41,076 nt of DNA from Pseudomonas sp. S31 (GCF_016648105.1 NZ_JACVVE010000047.1:1-41076); one strand, 5' to 3'; counted from the stretch's first letter, positions 31,962-39,422 are shown. Numbers and translations are program-made. Notes: generated from the sequence alone by a model not told the origin.

Positions 31962-32273
31962 TTACTTGATGCGGTCGAAGAAGTTGCCGCCGCGACGTTG
32001 ATAGGAGAGGCCGGACCAGCGGGATGCAGCGCTACCGGCCTGCCTGATGTCGACTGCTTCGGCTGCATAGCCAATGTGCAGCACCTCATCGCCGGCAGCG
32101 CTGCTGAGCACGATCATGGCTGCCAAAGGCTCGCGCTCGATCTCGTTGCCCTCAATGTGCTGGGCAATGGCTCGAAACCAGTCAGCCAACTTCTTGCGCT
32201 CGGCCTGATTGGCAGCTACCTGGTTATTTTGGAGCCGGCGCTTGACCGGAAATTGGAATACTTCGGCGCTCAT
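31962..32273 (-). CDS. Phage hypothetical protein
   Basis: This 103-residue protein begins MSAEVFQFPVKRRLQNNQVA, a start style common in Pseudomonas phage early genes, followed by a helical part (QAERKKLADWFRAIAQHIEG) and MIVLSSAAGDEVLHIGYAAE. AGGGGG precedes the ATG. Its ATG overlaps the stop of a 17-codon frame (ATGA). Function unknown. Confidence 0.7.
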   Translation of the reverse strand: MSAEVFQFPVKRRLQNNQVAANQAERKKLADWFRAIAQHIEGNEIEREPLAAMIVLSSAAGDEVLHIGYAAEAVDIRQAGSAASRWSGLSYQRRGGNFFDRIK

Positions 32274-32323
32274 CGAGGCCCCCTGTAGATCAGGCAGGCC
32301 ATGTACATCAGGGGCAGGATCAT
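32270..32323 (-). CDS. 17-residue coupled hydrophobic mini-gene
   Basis: ATG at 32323 overlaps the TGA of the upstream gene (ATGA), and its own TGA overlaps the next ATG (ATGA). The peptide MILPLMYMACLIYRGPR is hydrophobic. It may be a real small membrane peptide or only a translational bridge between two genes. Seen directly; function unknown. Confidence 0.4.
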   Translation of the reverse strand: MILPLMYMACLIYRGPR

Positions 32324-32745
32324 GGCTGCGGTTCCTTGCTTGGTTGCAGGTCTGGAATCGGCTGATAAGCGACGATCTCGGTGCCGAAGTCCTTGCTGGT
32401 GAAGTTGAACTGCCCGAACGGCCATCGGTACTCGAAGGTGCCAGTTCGCGCGCAGCCGGCAAGCACGCTGCCGCAGCGCAGGCGCACATCGATCCAGTCA
32501 GATACTGGGTCTTCGTCGTGCTCTGCCTCGAGCCAGTGGCCTTTGAGTTTCTCGACCGCCTCGACCACCTCGGAAATTTCGAACTCTCGTCCGCGACGGC
32601 CGATGATGCCGTGAATCCGGTGAATGCCTTGTTCCCAGCGATCCTTGCGGACCAGGGCGCCGTCGGCGCGGAACTCGTAGTCTTCGATCTTGGCGTCGCG
32701 GAACTCAGGCCGCCGGAAATCTTGCTCTGTGACTTGACGGCTCAC
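32320..32745 (-). CDS. Phage hypothetical protein
   Basis: This 141-residue protein starts at a GTG that overlaps the previous stop (GTGA). It contains FRRPEFRDAKIEDYEFRADG, LVRKDRWEQGIHRIHGIIGR and the acidic KGHWLEAEHDEDPVSDW, and looks cytoplasmic. It belongs to the coupled chain 33640 to 31962. No family assigned. Confidence 0.72.
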   Translation of the reverse strand: MSRQVTEQDFRRPEFRDAKIEDYEFRADGALVRKDRWEQGIHRIHGIIGRRGREFEISEVVEAVEKLKGHWLEAEHDEDPVSDWIDVRLRCGSVLAGCARTGTFEYRWPFGQFNFTSKDFGTEIVAYQPIPDLQPSKEPQP

Positions 32746-32993
32746 AGCTGATACCTCTCATCAATCCAGCGCCCAGGCGCCAGTGCGGGTGTAGGTTCGG
32801 GTTGTGTTTCGTGCGGGGAGAGCTGGCGCTGGTTGCCGGCCTGCAGCTGGCTGTCGGGGATGCAGCTGATGCCGACCCCGTTGAGCAGGTAGCAGGTGAC
32901 GCCGCGCCGGCTGTCGTGCTGCACGTCGATGACGTTCTCGGTTGCGCTGGCGCCGGTGGCCAGCAGCAGGAGGCAGAGGGCGAGGCGGGTCAT
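32742..32993 (-). CDS. Small exported phage protein
   Basis: This 83-residue protein begins with a signal peptide MTRLALCLLLLATGASA. The mature part (VIDVQHDSRRGVTCYLLNGV, GISCIPDSQLQAG) has two cysteines that may pair, and a Pro-rich tail. Its ATG overlaps the stop of the ASCH-like gene (ATGA). Exported early proteins of temperate phages are often involved in surface changes or exclusion, but nothing here proves it. Confidence 0.72.
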   Translation of the reverse strand: MTRLALCLLLLATGASATENVIDVQHDSRRGVTCYLLNGVGISCIPDSQLQAGNQRQLSPHETQPEPTPALAPGRWIDERYQL

Positions 32994-33640
32994 GGCTCGA
33001 TCCTCTTGAATTCGACTACCCATACCCATGGATTGGAGGTCCAGGCTTCAGGGCCGTTGATCGACTCCCAAAGGCGCCGAAACTGCACGCCCCAGGCGGC
33101 ATCAAGGTGCTCAGCAACTGGCAGATCTGGCCCTTCGGCCTTAGCCTGGTCCTCGCTGATCTCCTGCAACCGCTCGACGCGCACGTCGGTGACCTCCAGC
33201 AGGATGCGGCTGGCCCAGCGGGGCATGTGGATGCTTGGCTTCCATGTCGGCTGCTCGGCTTCATACGGCGTCAGGCCATCAGCGGCGTAGACCAGCGTGC
33301 CGTCTTCGCGAGCGTCGGTAACGTCAAGGTCGGCGGGTTTAAGGTACGGGCCGCTCATGACTTCGAAGTGGTCGCAAAACCAGGTTTCCCGCACCCAGAG
33401 CCGGTCGCCGGGTTTTCCGTGAGGGCAGGAGATCGGGTATTCCATACCATCGCTGTCGACTTCGGAGTCGCCGAACGCATTGAACGGCCACCATCCGTTG
33501 CCGTGATCGAGCATGATGAGGCCGTCGGCATGAGACTTTGTTGCCTTCACTACTCGCCGTGTCACCGTCTTCCGGCCATCCAGAATGGCGCGGACCATCG
33601 GCCCGCTGAACAGGATCGGGCGTTCCTTTGCTTGAGACAT
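32990..33640 (-). CDS. ASCH/PUA-like phage protein
   Basis: This 216-residue protein opens with ILFSGPMVRAILDGRKTVTR and has CPHGKPGDRLWVRETW, RWASRILLEVTDVRVERLQE and a C-terminal NPWVWVVEFKRIEP. This order is typical of ASCH-like proteins widespread in phages, thought to bind RNA or modified nucleosides. AAGGCGAAG precedes the ATG. First gene of a chain of overlapping genes running left. Confidence 0.82.
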   Translation of the reverse strand: MSQAKERPILFSGPMVRAILDGRKTVTRRVVKATKSHADGLIMLDHGNGWWPFNAFGDSEVDSDGMEYPISCPHGKPGDRLWVRETWFCDHFEVMSGPYLKPADLDVTDAREDGTLVYAADGLTPYEAEQPTWKPSIHMPRWASRILLEVTDVRVERLQEISEDQAKAEGPDLPVAEHLDAAWGVQFRRLWESINGPEAWTSNPWVWVVEFKRIEP

Positions 33641-33771
33641 AGCTTCGCCTTGGCCGCCATATCGCGGCAGTGAATAGAGGGGAGAGGGTTTGGTACTAGG
33701 TGGCGCGACAGCCTTTGGTATCGCTTGTCGGCTTTTTGGTGAAGCAGGGAACCTTCACGCCGCTTATGCTG

Positions 33772-33789
33772 GTCCCTAATGTTAGGGAC
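33772..33789. promoter_or_regulatory. Palindromic operator candidate in a divergent gap
   Basis: GTCCCTAA and TTAGGGAC form a perfect 8-bp inverted repeat around a 2-base centre, midway between the leftward ASCH-like gene and a rightward small gene. A second smaller repeat GTGAAG/CTTCAC (33739-33744/33753-33758) lies beside it. Probably a phage or cargo regulator site. Confidence 0.5.
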
Positions 33790-33818
33790 TGATATCAATA
33801 GCTTGCGGATGAATTCTC

Positions 33819-34070
33819 ATGAGTGCTGACAAACATGAGCGCCAATATCAGGCGTACCAAGCGCTGAAGGATTTGAGTGACTTGGCCGCTGACACGATGA
33901 AACAGATTGCATACGAGCAGATGGATCACATTGATTGGGACGAGACTTGCCGTCGGCACCGTCAAGCTTTCGCCCGCTGGATTGAGTACGCTGAAGGGCA
34001 AGGCGCGGAGGATGCAGCTGGCCCAGGCGGGGCACCACGGCAATTAATTGATTCAGCGGTTAAGAAATAG
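33819..34070 (+). CDS. Small acidic helical protein on the opposite strand
   Basis: This 83-residue protein begins MSADKHERQYQAYQALKDLS, followed by an amphipathic helix region (DLAADTMKQIAYEQMDHIDW). It points right, against the phage early operon. The ribosome site is weak (GGATGA). The competing minus-strand frames have unlikely composition. No family recognised. Confidence 0.55.
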   Translation: MSADKHERQYQAYQALKDLSDLAADTMKQIAYEQMDHIDWDETCRRHRQAFARWIEYAEGQGAEDAAGPGGAPRQLIDSAVKK

Positions 34071-34131
34071 TTAGCTATTGCGTAGCGTTGCTGTAGCCTG
34101 AGATGACAATTCATCACTTTGAGGCCCAGCC

Positions 34132-34413
34132 ATGCGTAATCGCGGTAAGGTTTACTGGGATTGGGCAAATTCGGAATTGCACTTCCGCAACTACGACGAG
34201 CGCCTGCCCTGCGGCACCCTCATCAACATTCAGGTCCGCACCTCCAAAGAGAACGTCACCCAGCTCTTCTTCGGCATTTATGGCCAGAAGGGGCTCATGC
34301 TTATTGAAGAAAATCACCCTGATTGCAAAGGGCAGACGATGACCGCAGCCATGGCCTGGGCGCTCCAGCGCGCCAACGACTGGGTAGCAGGTCAGCGGCT
34401 CAGCCCTCGCTGA
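34132..34413 (+). CDS. Phage hypothetical protein on the opposite strand
   Basis: This 93-residue protein (MRNRGKVYWDWANSELHFRN; LFFGIYGQKGLMLIEENHPD; MTAAMAWALQRANDWVAG) looks like a small alpha/beta domain. GAGG lies 7-10 bases before the ATG. It follows the 83-residue gene in the same direction and may share its transcript. Function unknown. Confidence 0.65.
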   Translation: MRNRGKVYWDWANSELHFRNYDERLPCGTLINIQVRTSKENVTQLFFGIYGQKGLMLIEENHPDCKGQTMTAAMAWALQRANDWVAGQRLSPR

Positions 34414-34433
34414 GTGAATAAAGGGGAGAGGGG

Positions 34434-34586
34434 TTAGAAATCGAGAGAGTATTCAGCCAGGTAGGCTTCTTGCGGGGTCTGGCCACGCGCCCAGTTGTAT
34501 TCCTTCCACATCTCTGGCATGCCTGGCGTGTGCCCGTGCTTGGCGGCGATAGCCACCAGTTCGGCCCACCACTGCTCCCAACTCAT
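34434..34586 (-). CDS. 50-residue Trp-rich phage protein
   Basis: ATG 34586 overlaps the upstream stop (ATGA) and opens 50 codons: MSWEQWWAELVAIAAKHGHT then PGMPEMWKEYNWARGQTPQE and AYLAEYSLDF. Composition and coupling support a real gene. It is acidic and helical, similar in style to small phage proteins with unknown roles. Confidence 0.65.
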   Translation of the reverse strand: MSWEQWWAELVAIAAKHGHTPGMPEMWKEYNWARGQTPQEAYLAEYSLDF

Positions 34587-35083
34587 GGCTGAATCTCAAG
34601 GGCCGCGCGCACATTCTGTATCAGGAGCCACTCGGTATCGCTTCGGCCAACGCCATCGTCAATCAAGGCCAGCACCTCTCGCAGTAGTGCATCCCTCTTG
34701 GCCAGATGGTCACGCAGGACTGCGGCCTCATCACTGGCGGCGGCGCGCTCATCCTCGCATTCGCGTAGTTCCTCGCAGCAGAGCAAATAGCGATCGTCGT
34801 CGTTTAACTGCCCTGACCCTACGCGCTCCTTCACTGGCTCGCCGGTAACTCGGGCCTGAATGGCTGCCCAGGTCGGCTCGTACTCTGGCCAGTCGCTTTC
34901 GATCACCAGGCACTCGCGCTGCGGCAGATGCGCCTGGAGGTGAAAGAGCGGATCAACCAAGGCGCTCCGGTAGGCCACCGGCACTTTCGCCAGGTCGCTG
35001 CGCTTGATGACGATGTACCGGTCTTCGCGCTGGAAGGGCACGCTGACCATCTCGGTGTTGCTGGATCGGTTTTCTGTGGGCAT
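34583..35083 (-). CDS. Phage hypothetical protein with coiled-coil tail
   Basis: This 166-residue protein has an N-terminal beta-rich part (REDRYIVIKRSDLAKVPVAY; ECLVIESDWPEYEPTW) and a C-terminal helix (EELRECEDERAAASDEAAVL, RDHLAKRDALLREVLALIDD) predicted as coiled coil. This layout is common in Pseudomonas phage early regions. GAGG precedes the ATG. Divergent from the zinc-ribbon gene at 35132. Confidence 0.75.
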   Translation of the reverse strand: MPTENRSSNTEMVSVPFQREDRYIVIKRSDLAKVPVAYRSALVDPLFHLQAHLPQRECLVIESDWPEYEPTWAAIQARVTGEPVKERVGSGQLNDDDRYLLCCEELRECEDERAAASDEAAVLRDHLAKRDALLREVLALIDDGVGRSDTEWLLIQNVRAALEIQP

Positions 35084-35131
35084 GGGGAAACCTCGCGGCT
35101 ATAGTTGCCCGCTCAAGAAATGGAGGTTCTT

Positions 35132-35377
35132 ATGGAATGTGTTGTATGCAACAAGCCAGCAATGGAAGAAGAGCGATTCGGTGACTATGCCGACTTCGAT
35201 TGCGACGATTGCGGGAAGTATCGTGTGACTGGAACGGTGCTCGGGATTCTTGATCGGGCTCAGTGGCTTCGCACTACTGCAATGCAGCAGTGGATAGCCG
35301 AGCAGCATCAAGCGGGTGTTGAGCGTCCAATCATCAATAGCGCAAATGCAGAGTACGAAGGGGTGCTATATCGCTGA
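35132..35377 (+). CDS. Small zinc-ribbon protein on the opposite strand
   Basis: This 81-residue protein carries two CxxC pairs, MECVVCNKPA (C3, C6) and DFDCDDCGKYRVTG (near residue 26), forming a zinc ribbon, then a helix (LDRAQWLRTTAMQQWIAEQH). GGAGG lies 7 bases before ATG 35132. It points against the early operon and is convergent with the methyltransferase. A small regulator, adaptor or exclusion protein is possible; no evidence decides. Confidence 0.7.
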   Translation: MECVVCNKPAMEEERFGDYADFDCDDCGKYRVTGTVLGILDRAQWLRTTAMQQWIAEQHQAGVERPIINSANAEYEGVLYR

Positions 35378-35395
35378 GCAAAGCCGTGACGGCCA

Positions 35396-36319
35396 TTATG
35401 CGGCCTGTAGAAGCGCCTCTATCACTCGCTGACCAGCCAGCGGAGGCACTGCATTTCCCGCCATGTGCATGGTTAGCCGGTGGTTGTCCGGCCGCAGGGT
35501 GTCAGCCGGGAACGACATGGCGGCCAGGGCCTCGTTGGCGCTGAGCATCCGCATGCGATCGCCGTCGACCAGGGCCCAGCGGTCCAGGGTGGTGATGGTG
35601 CCGATCGGCCGGTTGATGTCTCGGCCGGTGGTACCGGAACCTTTGCCGTAGTAGGGCATGATAAATCGGTCACCGAAGCGCTGGCGCCCGTTGCCCACGC
35701 GTTCCAGCGTTGCCACGGCCCGGCCTGGCTTCTCGATCTGCGACCAGCGTCCCGCGTCGAAATTGAGGAAGCTGCTGGCCGGAACGTGCTCGCACTGCTG
35801 CAGCTGCAGCTGGATCGGCGCTTTGCTCTTGGTGCAGATTAGGAACAGGCGCACACGGTGTTGCGGCACGCCCAAGTCGGCGCAATCTACGATGTGCGGC
35901 GCGACCTGGTAGCCCAGGCGCCGCATCGCGTCGACCCAGCAGGGGTAGAGCACCCAGTTCACGAACTCGGGCACGTTCTCGACCACCCAGGCATCCTGAT
36001 CAAGTACTTCAGCAGCAGATGGCACCGCCCAGGCGGTCGAGCGAGAGGCGTCGTGCTCTGGATTGCCGTTCTTCTTGCCGCGGGCCTTTGCATGGCCCTG
36101 GCAGCATGGGGAGGCGATGCCGATGTCCGAGCGCGGCACCTTTGCCCAGTTCGCCTGCTGCAGGTCCTGGCACACGTGCTCGGTGTCCTGGTGGTTTGCT
36201 GCATGCCACTTCACGGCCTCTGGCCAGTGGTTTGCCGCCCAGAGAACCTGGACGCCTGCGGCGCGCGCGCCGGTGCTCCATCCGCCGAGGCCGGCGAACA
36301 GGTCGATTGCTGTGGTCAT
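35396..36319 (-). CDS. Phage C5-cytosine DNA methyltransferase
   Basis: This 307-residue protein has the Dcm-type motif set: I DLFAGLGGWSTGA (6-18), IV PCCQGHAKARG with the catalytic cysteine (about C72), VI VVENVPEF (E114-N115-V116), VIII QHRVRLFLI (153-161), and X MHMAGNAVPPLAGQRVIEAL at the end. The target recognition region is about 165-250. Motif IV reads PCCQG rather than PCQG. No restriction nuclease is beside it, so it is probably an orphan enzyme that protects phage DNA from host restriction. Leftward in the early operon. Confidence 0.93.
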   Translation of the reverse strand: MTTAIDLFAGLGGWSTGARAAGVQVLWAANHWPEAVKWHAANHQDTEHVCQDLQQANWAKVPRSDIGIASPCCQGHAKARGKKNGNPEHDASRSTAWAVPSAAEVLDQDAWVVENVPEFVNWVLYPCWVDAMRRLGYQVAPHIVDCADLGVPQHRVRLFLICTKSKAPIQLQLQQCEHVPASSFLNFDAGRWSQIEKPGRAVATLERVGNGRQRFGDRFIMPYYGKGSGTTGRDINRPIGTITTLDRWALVDGDRMRMLSANEALAAMSFPADTLRPDNHRLTMHMAGNAVPPLAGQRVIEALLQAA

Positions 36320-36334
36320 TGTGCGATTTCCGTC

Positions 36335-36722
36335 TCAAGCGGCTTTGTGAATTTCTGGCTTCCAATCCGCCCAGCCGATAACGGGCATCTTGGTCTTGGG
36401 GCTGATGATCTTGTTGCCCTTCTCGTCGAGCAGGGCGGCTTTGCACCGGATCTTCAAGTCGCGGCAGGCGCCGGCCCGCTTGGCCAGCTCGATGAACTGC
36501 TGAGCGTGCTGCGGGGTGTCGAAGAGCGCGCTGAGCTGCTTCACCTTCTCGCCGGCCATGATGGCGTCCGCGTTGCGCTGAACGGCCTCAGTCCATTCGG
36601 CTAGCGTCAGCTCTAGGGGGGGGGCAGCCAGCCTTGCCGCTTGGCTTGGTCGCCTTGGTCTGCTTCCGGGCATCGGCGAGTGCCGCGCTCGCGGTCATGC
36701 CGAACACTGCGAATGTGCTCAT
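36335..36722 (-). pseudogene. Phage gene split by a nine-G homopolymer
   Basis: Translation from ATG 36722 gives MSTFAVFGMTASAALADARK and continues to GKAGCPPP, then runs out at a stop. The rest of a typical phage protein (LELTLAEWTEAVQRNADAIM; KQLSALFDTPQHAQQFIELA; CRDLKIRCKAALLDEKGNKI) is in the next frame and ends at 36335. The switch is at nine G (36616-36624); with eight G the two parts join into one frame of about 128 codons. It is either a sequencing or assembly error, a real mutation, or slippage. N-terminal AVFGMT is familiar from Pseudomonas phages. The upstream internal ATG 36673 lies in the second frame but has no ribosome site. Confidence 0.7.
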
Positions 36723-36821
36723 GGTGATCTCCAGGCAGGCGCCGTCCTCGCAGGGTGGCGCTCATAAAGAAAGTGAGATATCTCTAATGTCCGTTTGAGG
36801 CGTTATCGAGAGGGAAGGGCT

Positions 36822-37394
36822 TTGGAGCTGAAAGACGTCTGGGAGGCGGCATCTGCCTTAGGTACATGCGCTGCCGTGATAGTGGCTTTGGTCTTTTCGT
36901 ATCGCGCCTTAGCGGACAGCCGAAGGATTGAGAAGGACAGATCCGATCTTGCGGCCGCAAGACTCCTGGGGCCGGTTAGCTCACTAGAAGAGCAGGTATC
37001 ACTTCTGTACGCCTGTCTTGTATTTAACGATGACGACTACGAGAGCAGTGGCCCGCAGATTTCGGGTCTCCTTGGTGAGATTGAATCGGCTGCATCCACT
37101 ATCACCACTGATGATCTTTATCAGGTTCTGTGCTTACCTAATCACGCAGCAAAGCGACTGGCTCGCGCCCTTGGCTTGATACATATCTTTGCCGGGCAGA
37201 CGAAATACAGGTTAAGTCAGCCTAGATGGACTCAAAACGAAGTCTCGGCAAAGCGAGAGGCCTATAAGCGATGGACTGAATCGGTTGGTGATATTCGGGA
37301 CCATCTTCAAATTGCGACTCGCCAGCTTCAATCCGCCGCAGACACTGGGGCTCCTCTGCCTTCATCGGAGGAAATACACGGGTCGGTCGAATAG
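36822..37394 (+). CDS. Membrane-anchored cargo protein of unknown function
   Basis: A TTG start at 36822 with AGGGAAGGG just upstream gives 190 residues. One hydrophobic segment lies near the N-terminus (LGTCAAVIVALVFSYRALAD, about 12-31), followed by a long, mostly helical cytoplasmic part ending in a charged tail. Base composition is more AT-rich than the phage genes around it and it points the other way, so it looks like a later-added cargo gene. A 10-base palindrome GAGATATCTC (36775-36784) lies upstream. Superinfection exclusion or defence is a guess from position and topology. Confidence 0.68.
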   Translation: MELKDVWEAASALGTCAAVIVALVFSYRALADSRRIEKDRSDLAAARLLGPVSSLEEQVSLLYACLVFNDDDYESSGPQISGLLGEIESAASTITTDDLYQVLCLPNHAAKRLARALGLIHIFAGQTKYRLSQPRWTQNEVSAKREAYKRWTESVGDIRDHLQIATRQLQSAADTGAPLPSSEEIHGSVE

Positions 37395-37409
37395 CTTCAA
37401 AGCCAACTG

Positions 37410-37793
37410 CTAGGCCCTTCGAACCTTGAATCCGAACATGCACTCGATGTCGTGGTACTCGCACCTCTCGTAGGCCTTGTACTTGGCCTGCGACGGGGTG
37501 CTGGCGAAGACATCAACGATGGTTCGATTGGTGATGTCCCACCAGTCCCATCCGGCCACCAGCACCTGGTAGCGTTTAAGCGGCAGCTTCTCAGCCATAT
37601 CGCCGTACTGCATTTCCCAGGTCGGGTGGTAGTTGCGGATGCGCTTCTTCGGGTCGCTGTCGAGGATGACGCCGATGTAGTGGCCACGGTCGGCCATGAT
37701 CACACCGAGCTCACCGTTGGCGATGACTCGGCGTCCGATCTCTGCTGGCACGCCATAGTGGTCGCGCACGTAGGCGCAGTTGTAGTCGCTCAT
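37410..37793 (-). CDS. Phage hypothetical protein
   Basis: This 127-residue protein (MSDYNCAYVRDHYGVPAEIG; RRVIANGELGVIMADRGHYI; GVILDSDPKKRIRNYHPTWE) contains an SH3-like beta stretch and is typical of small phage proteins. AAGGAG lies about 7 bases before the ATG. C-terminal ECEYH...ECMFGFKVRRA-like ending has two cysteines. Function unknown. Confidence 0.75.
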   Translation of the reverse strand: MSDYNCAYVRDHYGVPAEIGRRVIANGELGVIMADRGHYIGVILDSDPKKRIRNYHPTWEMQYGDMAEKLPLKRYQVLVAGWDWWDITNRTIVDVFASTPSQAKYKAYERCEYHDIECMFGFKVRRA

Positions 37794-37807
37794 AGATCGC
37801 TCCTTGA

Positions 37808-38359
37808 TCAGGCCGCTTTCCGCGCGTTGAGCACGCGCTGGCGGGCTGTTTCGTACTCGCTGCTGACGATCTCAACCAGTCCTTCAACATCGCCATCAGC
37901 GGCCTTGCTGCCCAGGTTCAGGTAAACCGTTTCGCCGTAGGTGAAGCACACCCCGCCGCTGAGCCAGATCCCGCCGCGCTCGACGCCGATGGCCTCCCAC
38001 ATTTCGTCGCGGTCGATATCGACCGGGCAATGCGCTTTCCAGAGGTCTTCCAGGCGCTGGTGCTCGGCCTTCTCGGCCGCGCGCACCTCTTTGTCCGTGC
38101 CCTTGGCGTGCTTGGGCGCCCGACGCAGAGAGCGATAGCCGTATTCGTCAGGGCGGCACCAATGCACATCCAGGGCGCGGCTGGCGCTGAGCTTGATGCC
38201 GCCGACGTAGTTGCGGGAGCCGCTGTACATCGGCGATGCATCGGCGCCGAACGCCTCACCCAATTTCTTGCGCTGAGCGTCCCAGGCAGCTTTCTTGTCG
38301 TCCCAGGCGCGCACGGCGGCCAGAACCTTTGGCGATTCGGTCTTGTAGAAATAGCTCAT
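37808..38359 (-). CDS. Phage hypothetical protein
   Basis: This 183-residue protein starts MSYFYKTESPKVLAAVRAWD and contains NYVGGIKLSASRALDVHWCR, a charged linker (KEVRAAEKAEHQRLEDLWKA) and GGIWLSGGVCFTYGETVYLN. I chose ATG 38359 because GGAGA lies 7-11 bases before it; the ATG at 38371 would use no ribosome site. No family recognised. Confidence 0.75.
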   Translation of the reverse strand: MSYFYKTESPKVLAAVRAWDDKKAAWDAQRKKLGEAFGADASPMYSGSRNYVGGIKLSASRALDVHWCRPDEYGYRSLRRAPKHAKGTDKEVRAAEKAEHQRLEDLWKAHCPVDIDRDEMWEAIGVERGGIWLSGGVCFTYGETVYLNLGSKAADGDVEGLVEIVSSEYETARQRVLNARKAA

Positions 38360-38469
38360 GGCTTTCTCCATGCATGCGCCGCCCTCCGTGGCCGGATGCG
38401 GCATGGTGGCAATTTGGTTTGGGATGGGGTATTAGTCGGCTCTGTACGAATCAGCTAGCGAGACAGCTA

Positions 38470-39066
38470 ATGTTCAAAAATCCTGAATTAGACTCCGCCC
38501 TCATCACTACAATTCATCACGAAAGCTTTCTGATGAAGAGTAGCTGGGATGAGTTTGAGCGCCTTGCTAATAAACAGATACTATCAACGTTAAATGCGAC
38601 GGAGTGTGTTAGTCTTTTTAGCTTCTATACCTCGTTTTTACATCACCTTTATGAATTCTATTTAGCCTGTTTCAAGCGTCAGATTGGTAATGACTCTGGA
38701 TTTGGCGGGCGCGAGGGCGCTGCTAGAAAAGATAGACTTTTCACTGCAGAAACACAGCGTGTGTTCGATCGGATAAGCGCCAGGCTAGAGGCTGGCAAAG
38801 GACAAGGATGGGAGAATGACCCCTCATACTATAAAGTAGCTGTGCCAATCGATTTCGCCGAAGACCTGAGAAATATTCGGAATAGTTCGGCCCATGCTCT
38901 GACTTCAAGGGCAGCAGGTGATATCGATCTTTCAGATTTCTACCATAGCTATCACAAATACGTTTACGAGTTATTTAGAAGTGCGCGCGAATACTGGGGC
39001 GCATTTTCGATAGAGAACTTGGACATGAAAGCTATATCGAGATTCTCGGTGTTGGTACGTACGTGA
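38470..39066 (+). CDS. HEPN-motif cargo protein (candidate ribonuclease)
   Basis: This 198-residue, mostly helical protein points against the early operon and is clearly AT-richer than its neighbours. The centre carries LRNIRNSSAHALTS, in which RNSSAH (R137, N138, H142) is the RNxxxH catalytic motif of HEPN ribonucleases. It follows a helix FAEDL as in MAE_28990- or RiboL-PSP-type HEPN proteins. The N-terminal half (ESFLMKSSWDEFERLANKQI; FYTSFLHHLYEFYLACFKRQ) supplies the other helices expected of the fold. HEPN proteins cut RNA in toxin-antitoxin, abortive infection and CRISPR systems. No MNT-type nucleotidyltransferase partner is visible. Motif is seen; activity is inferred. Confidence 0.65.
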   Translation: MFKNPELDSALITTIHHESFLMKSSWDEFERLANKQILSTLNATECVSLFSFYTSFLHHLYEFYLACFKRQIGNDSGFGGREGAARKDRLFTAETQRVFDRISARLEAGKGQGWENDPSYYKVAVPIDFAEDLRNIRNSSAHALTSRAAGDIDLSDFYHSYHKYVYELFRSAREYWGAFSIENLDMKAISRFSVLVRT

Positions 39067-39071
39067 CAAGC

Positions 39072-39422
39072 TCAATCCGGGTAGCTAATTTCATCACCAG
39101 GGTCGCGCCTCAGGTCTGCCCTGCTTGCTGCTTCGAACTGGCGCGCTAGTTTGGGAGAGATGTAAAAAGCTGGCGCGCCAGGTCGCTCAAGACGACGCGC
39201 CCGCTCTTCAGGATCCTGAGCGATCCAAGACAGAGCCAGGTCTTGCCAAAGCTCCTGCACCTGCTTGTACCCGTGCCGCTTGAGTTCAGCGGTGAGTGCT
39301 TTCTTGATGCCTCCCGGCATTGTGATGGTGATGTCTTCGATCCCCAGCTTCTCGGCCTTCGCCTTCTCGCGGGCTCGGTAGTCCGCAGAGTGCTTCGCGG
39401 CTCCGGTCTTCTGCTCGGCCAT
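39072..39422 (-). CDS. Phage hypothetical, possible ribbon-helix-helix protein
   Basis: This 116-residue protein has a basic N-terminus (MAEQKTGAAKHSADYRAREK), then DITITMPGGIKKALTAELKR followed by a helix, the strand-helix-helix order of small DNA-binding proteins. GGAGG lies 8 bases before the ATG. Its stop is 5 bases past the stop of the HEPN gene on the other strand. DNA binding is inference. Confidence 0.68.
   Translation of the reverse strand: MAEQKTGAAKHSADYRAREKAKAEKLGIEDITITMPGGIKKALTAELKRHGYKQVQELWQDLALSWIAQDPEERARRLERPGAPAFYISPKLARQFEAASRADLRRDPGDEISYPD

Noticed and set aside
33795..34043. Minus-strand frames opposite the 83-residue gene
   Set aside because: Composition (Cys/Trp/Arg/Leu mix) is that of a shadow, while the plus frame reads as a helical protein.
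35396..36319. Complete restriction-modification system around the methyltransferase
   Set aside because: No nuclease-like gene adjoins it; the neighbours are small phage genes and a zinc-ribbon protein.
38470..39066. HEPN-MNT toxin-antitoxin pair
   Set aside because: Neither neighbour shows the GSxxRG...D nucleotidyltransferase motif, and both lie on the other strand.
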